This document shows, in pieces, positions 12,081 through 24,264 of a DNA stretch of 64,000 nt (its first letter is position 1; each line of letters starts with the position of its first letter). A program made the position numbers and the translations under genes. A model generated the notes under the pieces. The model was given only the letters and a program-made list of their open reading frames with translations. It had not been told where the DNA came from and did not search any database. This DNA comes from Drosophila miranda (taxonomy: Eukaryota > Arthropoda > Insecta > Diptera > Drosophilidae), in contig NC_046677.1 in assembly GCF_003369915.1 (NCBI RefSeq), positions 5,642,001 through 5,706,000 of the forward strand. Direction: 5' to 3'.

Positions 12081-13208
12081 CTACTTTTTGTACATGGCTG
12101 TCAGAGAATTTACAGAAGGTTTAGGACCACTAGATACAGCTCCCAAACGAATGTAGCGAACGGGTCGCTCTTTGAAGTTGAAGTTTTGTGACATGTTTTC
12201 TAAACAACTTTTCGATCCCAGACGATCCCAGTGAGTCTGGTTGCAAGAAACATCCACTTCGATCGTGATGTTAAGATTAAATCGGGTATAGTTGTAAATA
12301 ACTTCAATAAAGTTGATTGCGGAAAGGTTTCTCAGCTCGAAGACTGTACGATTTTGCTCATCCTGGAAACGGCGCGCAAGATGTTTCCCTGATGCCACAT
12401 TCTCCCCCGGCAACACGACGACACGGTAGGGCAGGTTCTCTCCGGTATCCACTTGACCAATGGCGTTGAATATTTGGTCCGGCTCGAATAAGCCAGAGGG
12501 GCGTACCTCTTGCACCAGCTGTTGGATAGTCATAAGCGGTAGACGTACGAGCGCAGCCAACGTCTTGAAGTCCTCGCTCGGATGGTTGTCCCTCCATTTG
12601 CATACAGCTCGAAAGATATCAATTTCGAGGGCCGCAAACTTGTCCCGTCGCAGGAGTTCCTCAAGTGATTCCTTGGACAGCTTTTCGAAGGAATCATGTT
12701 TTACTATATCGGAGCTATTGTAGTCGATGAAATTAAGGCATTCTTCAGCCCGTTGGTTGAGATTCTTGCGGCGTGCGACATCCAGGATCGTGCACACATT
12801 ACTGACAGAAAGATTCTGCTGCAGGTATTTGTCTACGCCCGTCTCGATGGCCTGCAACCCGTAAAGATGGGCCAAATCGAGCACATCGATAATGGTGTCC
12901 ACGTCCAGTGTGGACAGATGCATCTTCCCCGAGTAGAGATATCCCAGGATTAACTTGAAGGCTTCAAGCGGCACCTCCAGCGGAACGTCCCGTTGGTTCG
13001 ACTCGGCCAAACCGCCGTAGAGCAAAGCGCGGAAGTACTCAGAGCGCGTCGCCAGAACGAGTCGGTGGCCCGGCAGCCGCTGATCCTCCACCAGGAACTC
13101 CACGTCCGAGTAGGGCTGGTTCATGCAGAGGCTGGCCATGTCCGCGACGAAGCTGTCGATCTCGTCGATGTTTTGCACAATGGTCCCTTGATTTTTCTGG
13201 CTGCTCAT
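12081..13208 (-). CDS. BTBD9-like BTB-BACK-discoidin protein, copy 1
   Basis: A 375-residue frame starting MSSQKNQG. The frame is open further upstream (to 13277), but those bases are a 5' UTR intron (13227-13285, GTGAGT to CACAG), so the MSSQ start is preferred, as in the BTBD9 family. Domains: BTB/POZ about 24-130 (SDVEFLVEDQRLPGHR, SEYFRALLYGG), BACK about 138-238 (SLEELLRRDKFAALEIDIFRAVCKW) and one discoidin-like segment about 285-373 (CNQTHWDRLGSKS, ERPVRYIRLGAV). BTBD9 itself is 600-700 residues with two such C-terminal domains; this version is shortened and lacks part of the first one. BTBD9 proteins are thought to be adaptors for Cullin-3 ubiquitin ligases; that role here is inferred. 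It differs from copies 2 and 3 at only about seven or eight residues. It appears intact. Confidence 0.85.
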   Translation of the reverse strand: MSSQKNQGTIVQNIDEIDSFVADMASLCMNQPYSDVEFLVEDQRLPGHRLVLATRSEYFRALLYGGLAESNQRDVPLEVPLEAFKLILGYLYSGKMHLSTLDVDTIIDVLDLAHLYGLQAIETGVDKYLQQNLSVSNVCTILDVARRKNLNQRAEECLNFIDYNSSDIVKHDSFEKLSKESLEELLRRDKFAALEIDIFRAVCKWRDNHPSEDFKTLAALVRLPLMTIQQLVQEVRPSGLFEPDQIFNAIGQVDTGENLPYRVVVLPGENVASGKHLARRFQDEQNRTVFELRNLSAINFIEVIYNYTRFNLNITIEVDVSCNQTHWDRLGSKSCLENMSQNFNFKERPVRYIRLGAVSSGPKPSVNSLTAMYKK

Positions 13209-13524
13209 TTTCGTCGCTGGATCTTTCTGTGTGGAATGGAAAAAATGATGTCTAAACGTGTATTCTTTGTGTTCCATAAACTCACTTTATTTCAATTTCT
13301 TGAACAATTTATGCGCACAGATTGTTTTTTCCTCTTTTTGTGGTGTTTGGCAATTTTTGCGTCAGTTGCTGCTGCTTCTATTTATGCAGGCTTTCAGGTA
13401 CACACATGGGATGTGGGTATGTATGGATTTGTGGGGTTTCACTTTCTTTGACTTCACAAGTCGGCGGCAGTCGGTGTTTTGCTTCGAGTAACTTTTGAAT
13501 TCATCGATTGAGTCGCTATCGTGC

Positions 13525-13532
13525 TATCGATA
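13525..13532. promoter_or_regulatory. DRE site upstream of BTBD9-like copy 1
   Basis: TATCGATA, the consensus for DREF, about 240 bases upstream of the 5' UTR intron donor, with further ATCGAT cores nearby. Copies 2 and 3 have the same site. DREF sites mark broadly active Drosophila promoters; function here is inferred. Confidence 0.5.
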
Positions 13533-14235
13533 TATATATGTATGTATATTTAACACGCCAAACATCGATAGAAATTAGATATTTTAATGAATATTTATTT
13601 TGTTTAAATCAATTAGAATTTCTCAAATTACGTGGTAATAGCTTTCATCCGTTTCTCTGTAGTTTATTTAAAGGCTTATTACGGAGGTCGATCTGCCCGG
13701 CAAAATTTATAGACCTACAAAAACGCAGTGGGATTCAATGAAACGATGCCGAACGCACTGACTGTTGAAATCCAAATGATATTGTTCTCGCTCCGAGACT
13801 CGGACAAGAAAGCAGAATCAGCAAATTCTTGGTCCAGCGGCTGTCGCTGATCGTGCGTGTGTTAAGGTAGCGTGAAGAATGAGAAAGAATACACACATAA
13901 ACACATACTAATAACAGGGTTTGGTTTGGTCACTCGGGTTAGAGGCCCTTGTATTCGAGCGCCGCTTGCGATACGGAGAGCCGTTCGTTATTCGATCTAT
14001 GTCCATACCTAATGATATTCTACCCTTTATTTGTCTCTCTCATTCGTGCCTTTTTTGTTTTTTCTAATTTGTGCGTCCGTTTATGCTGCGTTTATTCAGA
14101 TTGGATTGTGTGTGTGTCTGCACACGTGTAGGAACATGCAGAAACAATGTGTATGAAGCCGTCGACGACAGGAAGTGTTCTGTAAGTCTGTTCCCACTTT
14201 GTTTACCCTTGCGACTCGGCCGTTGGGCCCATTTT

Positions 14236-14846
14236 TATGCCCGATACTCAAAATGAGTATTGGGGTATATTAGATTTGTGGTGAAAATGGATGTGTGTAA
14301 CGTCCAGAAGGAATCGTTTCCGACCCCATAAAGTATATACATACATACATATATGTACATACATACATATATTCTTGATCAGCATCAATAGCCGAGTCGA
14401 TTGAGCCCTGTCTGTCTGTCCGTCCGTCCCTATTAGCGCCTAGTGCTCAAAGACTATAAGAGCTAGAGCAACGTTGTTTTGGATCCAGATTTCTGTGATA
14501 TGTCACTGCTACAAGAATATTTCAAAACTTCGCCCCACCCCCTTCCGCCCCCACAAAGGACGAAAATCTGTTGCATCCACAATATTGCACATTCGAGAAA
14601 ACTAAAAATCATAGATAACGACCATATCTATCAGATTGCTGAATCTGGATCAGATCGGATCATTTTTGTAGCCAAAAGGAACAAATCAATTTGCACTGGC
14701 TTCGCAGCGCCCGACGTCACGCTCAGACTGATTTTCTGTCTCTCTCGCACGCACTCTTTGTCGTGTCGTTTAATATTAGAGGCGTCTGCCGGTGGAGAGC
14801 CACACTGACTGCGGTCTCCACAGCAACTCACAACGTTACCCCTCGT
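14236..14846 (+). mobile_element. DINE-1-type Helitron remnant (copy B), internally deleted
   Basis: It runs from ATGCCCGATACTCAAAATGAG through the GTCT/GTCC tract to the ACGTTACCCCTCGT end. About one third is missing in the middle compared with copies A and C. It sits at the promoter end of BTBD9-like copy 1, the same place and relative orientation as copies D and E for the other genes, so it was part of the amplified unit. Confidence 0.8.
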
Positions 14847-15249
14847 TTTATTTTACATCGAATGGTTTTGGCTGAAATGGGATCGTGGTTCGTGGTCTTC
14901 AAATTCAATTCCAGAAAATTTTGAAAGAAAATTGTAAGCATTGTCCGAAAAAAATAGACATTGACCCGAAGCATTAAGCCCTTAAAGTAAGGTCGTGGCT
15001 GCTATATATGTAACTGCCCAAAAGTAGTAGGCCCGCCGCCCCAATCAACTGATCCAAGCCCTATTGAAAATTTGTGGTGTACGCAAAACGCCAATATCGG
15101 CCATATCCGCGTTAAAGGAACGGCTTCAGGAAGTGTGGACCAAAATCGGCCATGAATATACCCCAAAAATCATAAAAAATATTACAAACGCCTAGGTGAC
15201 ACATTATCGAAAAATGGGTATCATATTAAAATATAAAATTACGTTTTTT

Positions 15250-16219
15250 TATACCCGATACTCAAAATGAGTATTGGGGTATATTAGATTTATGGTAAAA
15301 GTGGATGTGTGTAACGTCCAGAAGGAATCGTTTCCGACCCCATAAAGTATATATATTCTTGATCAGCATCAATAGCCGAGTCGATTGAGCCCTGTCTGTC
15401 TGTCCGTCTGTCCGTCTGTCCGTCCGTCCGTCTGTCCGTCCCCTTCAGCGCCTAGTGCTCAAAGACTATAAGAGCTAGAGCAACGATGTTTTGGATCCAG
15501 ACTTCTGTGATATGTCACTGCTACAAAACTTCGCCCCGCCCACTTCCGCCCCCACAAAGGACGAAAATCTGTGGCATCCACATTTTTAAAGATACGATAA
15601 AACCAAAAACGCAGAATCGTAGAGGATGACTATATGTTTTAGAATGTAAGATCTCAACCAGATCGTATAATTATTATAGCCAGAATCAAGAAAACAATTT
15701 CATTCTTTCTCGCTCTGTCTCTCTCTAACACACAGGTTTCATGGTCGGTTTTGCCAATTGCAAAATATGAGTTCAAAGATCTCAGAACCTATAAGAGCCA
15801 GAGCAACCAAATTTGGTATCCACACTTCTGTTAGATCTCACTATAAAACGTATATCTCAGAATTTCGCCCCACCCCCTTCCGCCCACACAAAGGACGAAA
15901 ATCTGTTGCATCCACAATATTGCACATTTGAGAAAACTAAAAACGCAGAATCATAGATAATGACCATATCTATCAGATTGCTGAATCTTGACCAGATCAG
16001 ATAATTTTTATAGCCAAAAGGAACAAATCAATTTGCACTGGCTTCGCAGCGCCCGACGTCACGCTCAGACTGATTTTCTGTCTCTCTCGCACGCACTTTT
16101 TGTCGTGTCGTTTAACATTAGCTGCGTCTGCCGGAGGAGAGCCATACTGACTAAGTATCGGGTATAACTGTAGTATAACTGCTGCGGTGTCCGCAGCAAC
16201 TCACTACGTTCCCCCTCGT
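15250..16219 (+). mobile_element. DINE-1-type Helitron remnant (copy C)
   Basis: About 970 bases and the fullest plus-strand copy: TATACCCGATACTCAAAATG start, long GTCT/GTCC tract at about 15393-15440, conserved GGACGAAAATCTGT blocks, hairpin GCGGTGTCCGC and CCCCCTCGTT end. It lies between the Tc1 transposase C-terminal piece and that element's right inverted repeat. Confidence 0.82.
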
Positions 16220-19089
16220 TCTAGATTAAAAATGTTTTTTTGGTCATTTGTATAAGAAAAAACCAAATACTAAAGTAACGCAAATTTTGGTTATTTTTTG
16301 TTAAATTATATTTTAAAACATAATCATTAATATACATAAATACCTCTCTAAAAAGGTAACACTGCAAGCTTTATTCTACCAATTCAAATTCAAATGCATT
16401 TTATAGTATTATATCATCGTTTTGGTAAATATGATTTGTAATTATAAAAACAAAAAAAAAAACAATACAAAGAGGGCTGTTTAAAATACGATTTAGAGGC
16501 TTAGTCGGATAACCCAATAATATTGGGTTATTTTCAGCGTTTCTTATATTTATTAATTTATTAAATTAAAAAATTTTTAGGGTCTGAGACAATGTGATAA
16601 CGGAGCACACAGCTTACTCCTTCGACATACTCCTTGCCCTCTCTGCTGTCCGAAGCTCCCCCATTATTGTAGCGGTAATCTTAGTGGTTGCAGCCCATAC
16701 ATACAGCCCCGCTACCATATACATATGGCACGATATTATTGTTGTACATATTGCTATATGTTCGATGTCCAACAATTCACCACAAGATTTATCGCAGTGT
16801 TAGCTTCCGTTGCCTTCTTTACTATTTACCGTTTGTAACTGTCCACCGCCTGTCCCATTGCTGTGCATGAGTTTTCTTGTTCATCGCCTGTCCCATTGCT
16901 GCGTAGGCGTTAGTGAGAGAGTGCGTAGCGAGAGAGAGACGACTCGCTCAGTGAAGATCAAAAGGGACAACACGAAGAGAGAGCGCGCGTTGGGCGTGTG
17001 TGTGGGTTAGATAGAGAAAGAGCGAACGAGTGCTTAGAGGCATACTCAGAGAGAAGTGGCGAAAAAATGAGTCAGGAGAGCGTAACTTTGAATGAGGCAT
17101 GTAACACAGGCAAAAAGAGTCAAGGCTAATGGCAAGCGATCCCCCTTTGAGGGATGGTTCAGCAATGTTCAAAAAGTAATTGGATTAATGGAGACAGATC
17201 CGAATTAGAATAGAAAACCGACAGCTACATACAGCTTTGTGTAGAAAGTTTCCTGACAGTGTCAAAAATGAGTAATCATTGTTTTTGATATTTTTTCAGT
17301 TACCCCTTTTATAGCGTTTTTTTTCACAAATTACCTTAAGTTCAATCACGTAATTGTTATAAATCAATAAATCAATAAATTTATTTTCAGTGTGTAAAGA
17401 ATAGTCCCCTTTCGAATCTAATAAGTATTGTATGTATATCCTTTATTTTGTAAAGAATAACGTATTGTTAGAATTGTAAGTTAACATAATTTTTTACTGT
17501 TTTATGCTTTCTTTTAAATTTTTTTTATCAGTTCTACTATTTTTTATTTTATTTTAGTTTATTTATGAATTTATTTTTATCGATTTCCTATTTTTTCTTC
17601 ACATTCGACTTAATGAGCTTCTGAAAAGATGTATTTGAAAAATTGCAGGTGTCACAGGGTGTTCTGACTGTAAACATGGGATAGTTTGTTCTTCATTAGT
17701 TTTGAATCTGTACTCCACCTTCTACAAGTTTAATTATATTTCCCAAAAGTAGAGCACTTTTCACTTTCTGTGCAACTCAAAAAATAAACAAATAAATTTC
17801 CTTATATTTTTTGTACACTCGATAAGAAAATGAAAATGCAAATTTGTATTGTCATTTTCCAACCTGATTCCATCCCTTGATATATTTTTTTTTTTGTGGA
17901 AACGAATCTTTGGGATCTATTCCAATTATCATTATGGCTGTATGGATATGTAAATGTATAGTATTTATAAGTTAAATCTGTATACACGAGTGTGTGTTGG
18001 TGTGTGTGTGGGTATGATACTCGGTATAAATGCAAAGCTTTTTGCATGTACTCAATTTTAAGCTTGTTTGTGTGTGTGCCTGGGCATTTGCCTCTCATCT
18101 CAGGACAAACGTAAGCCGATTATAAAGCCAATTTCTATATCATACAACGTGTCCTTTATGTCTATATATATTTATATATATATATACAATTATATTTATG
18201 TTGTGCCTTGGCTTTTGCTCGCATGAACTCTGGTCTCCTGTCGTTTTTTTGCTTTTACTACGAAAGTCGAAAGCCTTGGACAAGCCCCGAACCCCTGGTA
18301 ACTGCCAGGGTTGCCTTGTTAACATGCTAAATACTTTTTAATGCCAATTTATGGAGCTTCGTTTTTGGGCCAGATACAGATATCGAAGTGGTGCCCCCTT
18401 GGGGATACCCAATAATTTCATATACAATATGAATGTATGTATGTATGTGTTTTGTTGTACAATGTATTCGATAATTACATGGTGCAACGGTACTTGGAAA
18501 AGTGCGAGGGGAAACACTGTGCAACTTTTCTGAAGATGCCACAAAGTATGCAGCGTCAGCTGATAAGGGGCGCAAAAATTCAACAAAAAAAAAAAAAAAC
18601 AAAAAAGGGGATGGGGATGCAGGACGAGGACCAGCATCAGCAGCAGCAGGACCATTTATAACAATGCAAACTGACAGAAAGAGAGAGAGTGAGAGAGTGA
18701 GAGTGAGAGCCCCACACCCTCATTCTATTGTGATGCTAGAATTAATGCACCAGACGTGTCGCAGAAGAGGAGCCCGGAGGAAGAAGACAGGGAGCTTGTC
18801 ACACACAAAGGACACTCGCAGCAGCAGCGAGAGAGGGAAGAGGGGAGCAGAGTGTGCGGGCAGCAGCACACAAAACAAACGATGTGGTTGCAAATTAGTA
18901 GTAAACCACCAACTACATCAAGCGTGAGAGGATCCCAGGGCTGCAGTGCACTGTGCACTGGCAAACCAGGGCACCCAAAACCCAGGGCCCCAAAGGAAGT
19001 CGAAATAAGTCAGTCCACCAGTCGGTCCTAAAATACACACGCGCTGATGAAAGGACTCACACACACACACGCACACACACAGATAGGAA

Positions 19090-19130
19090 TGGAGTGGAGT
19101 GGAGTGGAGTGGAGTGGAGTGGAGTGGAGG
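19090..19130. repeat. GGAGT minisatellite
   Basis: About eight tandem copies of GGAGT. The 'VEWSGVEWSG' frame over it is an artefact of the repeat. Confidence 0.9.
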
Positions 19131-20368
19131 AGTGAGCGCCTGGCTCCACACAAACAGAATTATTTCGTGCATCCTGCAAACGGATGCATGACAGGCAAAG
19201 GCAACGGCAGAGCGTAACAGCCGCCTCTCCGCCATTGCCACAGCGCCATAAGAAGTAAGCTGTAAATTTTCATCAGCATTCAAAAGGGAGAAGTGCTGTA
19301 TACTCTTTCACAAAGAACGGGTCGACCAGGCAAGTTCTTCAAATAAAAGTATTGAAGATTAAGAAACCTAAGACTTCTTTGCACAGAAAGCTCGAAAATT
19401 CCCCAAATTATATCGAAGAACCTTTTACTGAACTATTTAGACCATCTTTAGACCGTGAAATGACCAAAACGAAGGAATGGCTATTGAAATGTTAATCAAA
19501 GATTTAGAATCAACTATTAAAGTGGTATAAAATGATCTAGAGATAAATGAGAGGAAAATAAGCGACTTTTCATCCCCAAATCATCTCTAGCTGATATCTT
19601 TCTTTTATATACGAAATTTGTAGGTCGTCGTTGTCCGATATTTTGCTCATATCATCGCGAGGAATGCGAGTGAGCCGGGGTGGCCGCGAGAACGAAGCGA
19701 GCGTTTAGAGGGAGTACTGTTGAATAAAAAATGTATGTTTCATCCCTAAATCATCTACAGTTTTTATCCTGAATAAACTATGTATAGTCTTTGTGGATTA
19801 TGTACCAATATTCAGTCGTTTAATCGCTAAATATATGGCATCTTTGGATCAATTTTCCTCCCTTCCGTCCTTTCTACTTCCTTCTCTGAGAAAATGTCTC
19901 CCTCCTGCAAGATCTTTCACCCAGTAGACCAAATCTCAGAACCATTTATGAGTAGCCATATGTGAAGAGCATCAAGTCCTTGGAGTTATCTTTCTATCTC
20001 TCTGGCTAGCTCTCTATCCCGCTCTCTTTCTAGTTATCTGTCTCTCTCTCTCTCTCTTCGTGAGTGTATGGCCTGATAGTGTAGCCATAGCGCATAGAGT
20101 ATGATGTGAGATTGTTGCTGTTGCTGCTTGCTGGTTGCTGGTTGCTGCTGTTAAGGGGCAGTTGTTAGTGGCACGGTGAACGTGTGACAAGGCCACAGGA
20201 ATGCTGAGTGAGAGAAAGAGAAACAGGGAGGGAGTGAGTGAGGGATAGAGCAGGTAGTACCGGATGTCGCCGGATGTGGAGCTAGCCGTGTGTGTCCGTG
20301 TGTGTGCATGTGTGTCGGTGTCCCATGTTGTCGTGTGACTTTGGTCATGGTTATGACTCCCGGACTCC

Positions 20369-20411
20369 GACTCAGGACTCAGGACTCAGGACTCAGGACT
20401 CAGGACTCAGG
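20369..20411. repeat. CAGGACT minisatellite
   Basis: Six tandem copies of the 7-mer CAGGACT. Arrays like this are common in obscura-group non-coding DNA, as far as I know. Confidence 0.85.
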
Positions 20412-21980
20412 TGGTGCCCGGTTATATGTGCCTCCACTTCCACCTTTCACCCCTGTGCATGTGGTTTGCCTTTCACCTAGATTCCCCATTTCCCAGCCCA
20501 TTGTCGCCTTTGTTCAGCCGCGCTGTCAGTTAAATGTCAACAGGATATGTGGGAACTATAATAATTTGTTGGCTACAGGTCCTCTTGGCTTAGACTTTTG
20601 TCTTCTTCAGAATGTGAAGTCGTTGATGCCTTTAGACCAAACGATTGGCTTTAGCGGAAGCAATTTTATGCGGCTATAGATCCGTCTAATTAGTTCATTA
20701 AACTGTTTTTAATGGCTACAAATTGTCTTTCGACATAATCGTTGGATATTCCCCATTTATTGTGGAGAACGTTTCTAGTTGTTCAACCTTGTGGGTTAAA
20801 AAAAACTCCCTACAATACTTGAAGATACAATCGTGCTCACCAAAATGTATAACGTTTTATGTTTCATTTGAAATAATTCTCTGATCAAATTAAAAGCGGA
20901 AAATGATACTGAACCCTCACGAAACCCACTTTCCGACAATGAGGCCGATAAAGAGATGGATGATACATATATTATCCTATATCTAAGTACAGCCTTCTCA
21001 GCGCCATTTTAATTTAGCGGATCATATTATCAAAGAAGTACCAGAAGGCCAGTGGCAAGCTGCTAATCCTTTGGCAATTCTTTGGCACCACCAAAGCCAC
21101 CAAATAAAGATACAGGAATCGGTTCACTTCTTTAACCTGTTGCGACGCCCAAATATTTCCAAATTCCAAAACCATCCACGTTTTCACGCAGAATTTCTCT
21201 GCAAGAATTCTATTCTATTTCCTTATTTGAAATTATCAAAGCTATCAACACACAACTCAACGAAATAATTAATTAATTATAGGAAATGAAATGCCGCAAA
21301 GTTTCTCACCTGGCGAACCCAAAATTTGTCCCGAAAATTCCAATTTTCCACGCCCTCTCACGCGAAAATTTTTGCAGGCAAACTGCCAAATGTCACCTGT
21401 CTTTGTCTCGCCTCAGTCCCTCTGTGTGTTCTGTCTCTTTTTCTCTATTATTTTGTCAAATGTATATTTATTACCGGAAATGTAAAACAACATTGTTGAG
21501 AGCTGATCCAAGGGGCAGGGGGCTGCGACCAAAATGACAACGCTGGCAACAGATGCCAAATGAGGTGGTGCCATGAGTGGTGAAGAGGTGGCTCCAGGGG
21601 GGGCTGGGGCGAAGTTTTGAGAGGTGCTTTAGGAATAGGCCGCCACATGGCAGGATGTCGCTTCTGTTCGGTTCCTGCCAATGGACAATTTTAAACGGGA
21701 AATGATTTTAATTGATTTCTGTGTGACATTCTGTTATTACAACCCAAATGAGATTTCTAAATCCACACCAAAGAGTAACTTGCTTTGTTGTATGCTTTAA
21801 GAATATTAAGAATTATGGGCACATTAGGGAGGATATACGGAATTCTATATAATATAGGCGTATATTAAATCTAAGTATTTTGATTGTAAAGGTCAACATT
21901 TCTACATTTTGGCAATAAAACGATTAAAATTCTACCCCAGAACTGTCCGTAAATGAAATATACAATTTGTAAATAATTTA

Positions 21981-22169
21981 GTGGATAGCATTAAAGCAAC
22001 AAAATTACGAAATAGCAGAGCAGAAAAAACAGACGAACAAATTCAACAAGATAATGAATATGTGCGTGTGAGCAAGACGCAAATGCGTGAATATTACTCG
22101 CAAGAGTCACTAGAAAAACGACATCAACAACGACAAGCGTGCCGGTTTGTAGCTGAAAACTTTCCATAA
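21981..22169 (+). other. Short charged open frame, possibly from a transposon
   Basis: Sixty-two codons rich in Arg, Gln and Glu (SRAEKTDEQIQQ, then SQESLEKRHQQRQ). Similar Arg/Glu/Gln-rich runs occur near the N-termini of Helitron proteins in insects, which is the only hint of origin. The preferred start is not an ATG and there is no domain. It is followed by AATAAATAAATAAAG, which could act as a poly-A signal. Confidence 0.2.
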
Positions 22170-24219
22170 ATTAAGTATACGATTTGTAAGCAGTTCATTT
22201 CAAAATAAATAAATAAAGTTCATTTTTAATTTAATTTTAGCCTATCCATAATTTGATTCAGTCTCTTGTAGACTAGTGTAATTCCATCCTGTCCAACTAT
22301 CTTCGGTTTGGGGATTAGGAGACACAGCTGGTACACCGTTCAAGTGCCAGCATCTGACAGACGAAATCGCGGGCGCAGTTTCCCAAAAATACTGGACGGA
22401 GGAGGTGCTCCAAAAATACTGAATGAGCGAGGATGGTTTTCGTGGCCACCAAAAATACAAATTAAGGTAAAGGAGGCTCTGCCCCAATTTCGTGTTTCGG
22501 TTATTTGTTCAAACAGATGTTGCAGATACTACTATAACCAGTGTTGCCGTTGCCGTTGTTGTTGTTGTTGCTGCTGTTGCTGCTACTTTCGTTATTTGTT
22601 TCAATGTGGTCGCCATTGGTTTGGTTTAGTTTTTGTTGGAAAATGTTTATTTCGCCAAAGTTTCGGATGGGTCCTGGTCCAGGTTCAGGTTCAGGTCCAG
22701 AACGGCGAGGCAGAGGGTTTGAGTGGGCGACGACCGTACGGAATTGACGGGGCGTGGGCCAGAGAACCAAAACCATACCGTTGCAGTCAATAATTGTAGG
22801 TTCTATTTGAGAAATTAATGGAAAAAAATACCGAGCCAAATACTTGCCAACTTTGTTGCAACTGGGAAAACATTTTGTGGAAAAGTAAGTAAGTATAAAA
22901 TGGGAAAGTGTTCGCAGAATGGAACTCTGTTTTGTGGGTTTTTAACGTGAATTGAAGCATACACATTTTGGAAGCTTTAAGATGTTTAAACTTCCTTTTT
23001 TCAACAGTAGATATTCCACATAGTAATACCTCAAGTACAAATGAAATGTGGAACCACTTTCCGCATGGTTTCAACATATGGAACGCAATTCAAAACGCAA
23101 CTTAAACCCCATTGAGATGGTTCAAGCCATCTGCTTATTGTGCTCAAACGTAGGGAATAAATTTGAGGGTCTATTGAGGCTCTGTTGAGGCAGGTCTTAA
23201 GGCCCCGGTAAACTCTGTTAAACCCCCTTTAAATAGCTTTGCAGACAACACGAGAGTCAAGTCATTAAGGTCCTTTGGAATTGATTGAAACTGTTGTAAA
23301 AGGGATATCCCAAAGCGGCGGAATGTAAGAACCTTATAGATGTAGAATATCTGCAATATATGGTAACAGAAGATAATTTCATAATTTAATTAGACTTAAA
23401 TAAATGATAAGAGAAAAGAAATATAGATACCTTCTAGGTATTAAAGGTTCAACCTTTAAAGCTCAGAAAATTTCTAGATTTCACATTTTTCTCAAAATAT
23501 AATACCTAAACTAAGGGAAAGTAAATAAATAAAATGAAAAATCATACAAAATACTGAATAAATGAACCCCAAAAGCCACGAAAAGCTTAGCCACAGCCAA
23601 CAAATTTTTGGAGCGGTTTTGTGCTGCCTCCAATCTTCTGGTAGAGCGATGTTTTCAATGCTAAAATTTAAACGGTTACCGCAGCCTATTTATAAACATT
23701 TACCAGAATTTAACACGCCCTCGCCCTTGAGGCATAAGCCCAAAGAAGATTCGTCGAGTGGGTTTTTGGGCATTGACGTTTTGGCCTGGTGCTGCATATC
23801 CGCTTGTGGTGGACCACAAACGCTGCGGCAACCACCCAGAAACCGCCCTAAACCACTCGGTGGAACCCAATGGCTTAACCACTTGATGGCCTTTTTGTTG
23901 CGCGAAAAAGACCAAGCTCCCTCCATCGCATAGATTCGAGGGTACAGAGCTATAGACAGAGCTCTTGCTGGACGATTATAGGGTATATGCTTCTACCCCA
24001 TGTGGCAAACATCATCCCGAGCCCATGCTACCCTTTGCATCTGTTACAGAAATGTCAATGACCATGGGCAATCACATTTATCAGGCCATCAATGGGGTTT
24101 TTTTTTGTTGTTGTTGTTGGTGTTTTTTTTTTTTATTTCAAGCCCACCGCGAGATCTCGCCGCTGTCGCGCTTTTGTTTACGTAATTAAAAGTGGAGGCT
24201 GATGAAAAAAAGATAGCTC

Positions 24220-24264
<45 letters not shown>

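Larger units (their letters stand above)
11527..14913 (-). other. BTBD9-like segment inserted in the Tc1 transposase
   Basis: This block is the reverse complement of a unit seen again at about 34970-37720 and 44459-47210: promoter region, 5' UTR intron, BTBD9-like gene and 3' flank, with a DINE-1 at the promoter end. It is flanked on both sides by GAAAATTT (11519-11526 and 14914-14921), and with one copy removed the transposase frame reads on as QYLKILKEN. This supports insertion with an 8-bp target duplication, although part of that motif (AATTT) is also present in the other copies of the unit. Confidence 0.6.
10182..16360 (+). mobile_element. Decayed Tc1-like DNA transposon, split by nested insertions
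   Basis: The remaining transposase lies in two plus-strand pieces. Piece one (about 11240-11526) encodes the first catalytic region: WCDDVISLDESKS followed by VKHGGGTVMIWGCIS and then IMNQEQYLK. Piece two (about 14914-15230) resumes with ILKENC, then the second catalytic block DIDPKH.ALKVRSWL and a PSPIENLW-like third block, with in-frame stops. Outside them, about 10182-10245 and about 16300-16360 are imperfect inverted copies of one another (TACC..TTAGAGAGGTA, then ATTAATGATTATGTTTTAAAA), which fits terminal repeats. Between the pieces lies a 3.4-kb segment with a BTBD9-like gene, and DINE-1 copies sit inside each end. The element is dead: it has several stops and an apparently missing N-terminal part. 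Confidence 0.7.

Noticed and set aside
12993-13451. 152-codon plus-strand frame over BTBD9-like copy 1, repeated opposite copies 2 and 3
   Set aside because: It is antisense to a conserved BTB-domain gene and to its 5' UTR; it recurs only because the copies are nearly identical.
18502-18927. 141-codon Lys/Arg-rich frame
   Set aside because: Low-complexity A-run and GA repeats; no domain, no splice or start context.
23562-23933. 123-codon plus-strand frame
   Set aside because: No recognisable domain or homologue; similar frames exist on the opposite strand; chance seems likely.
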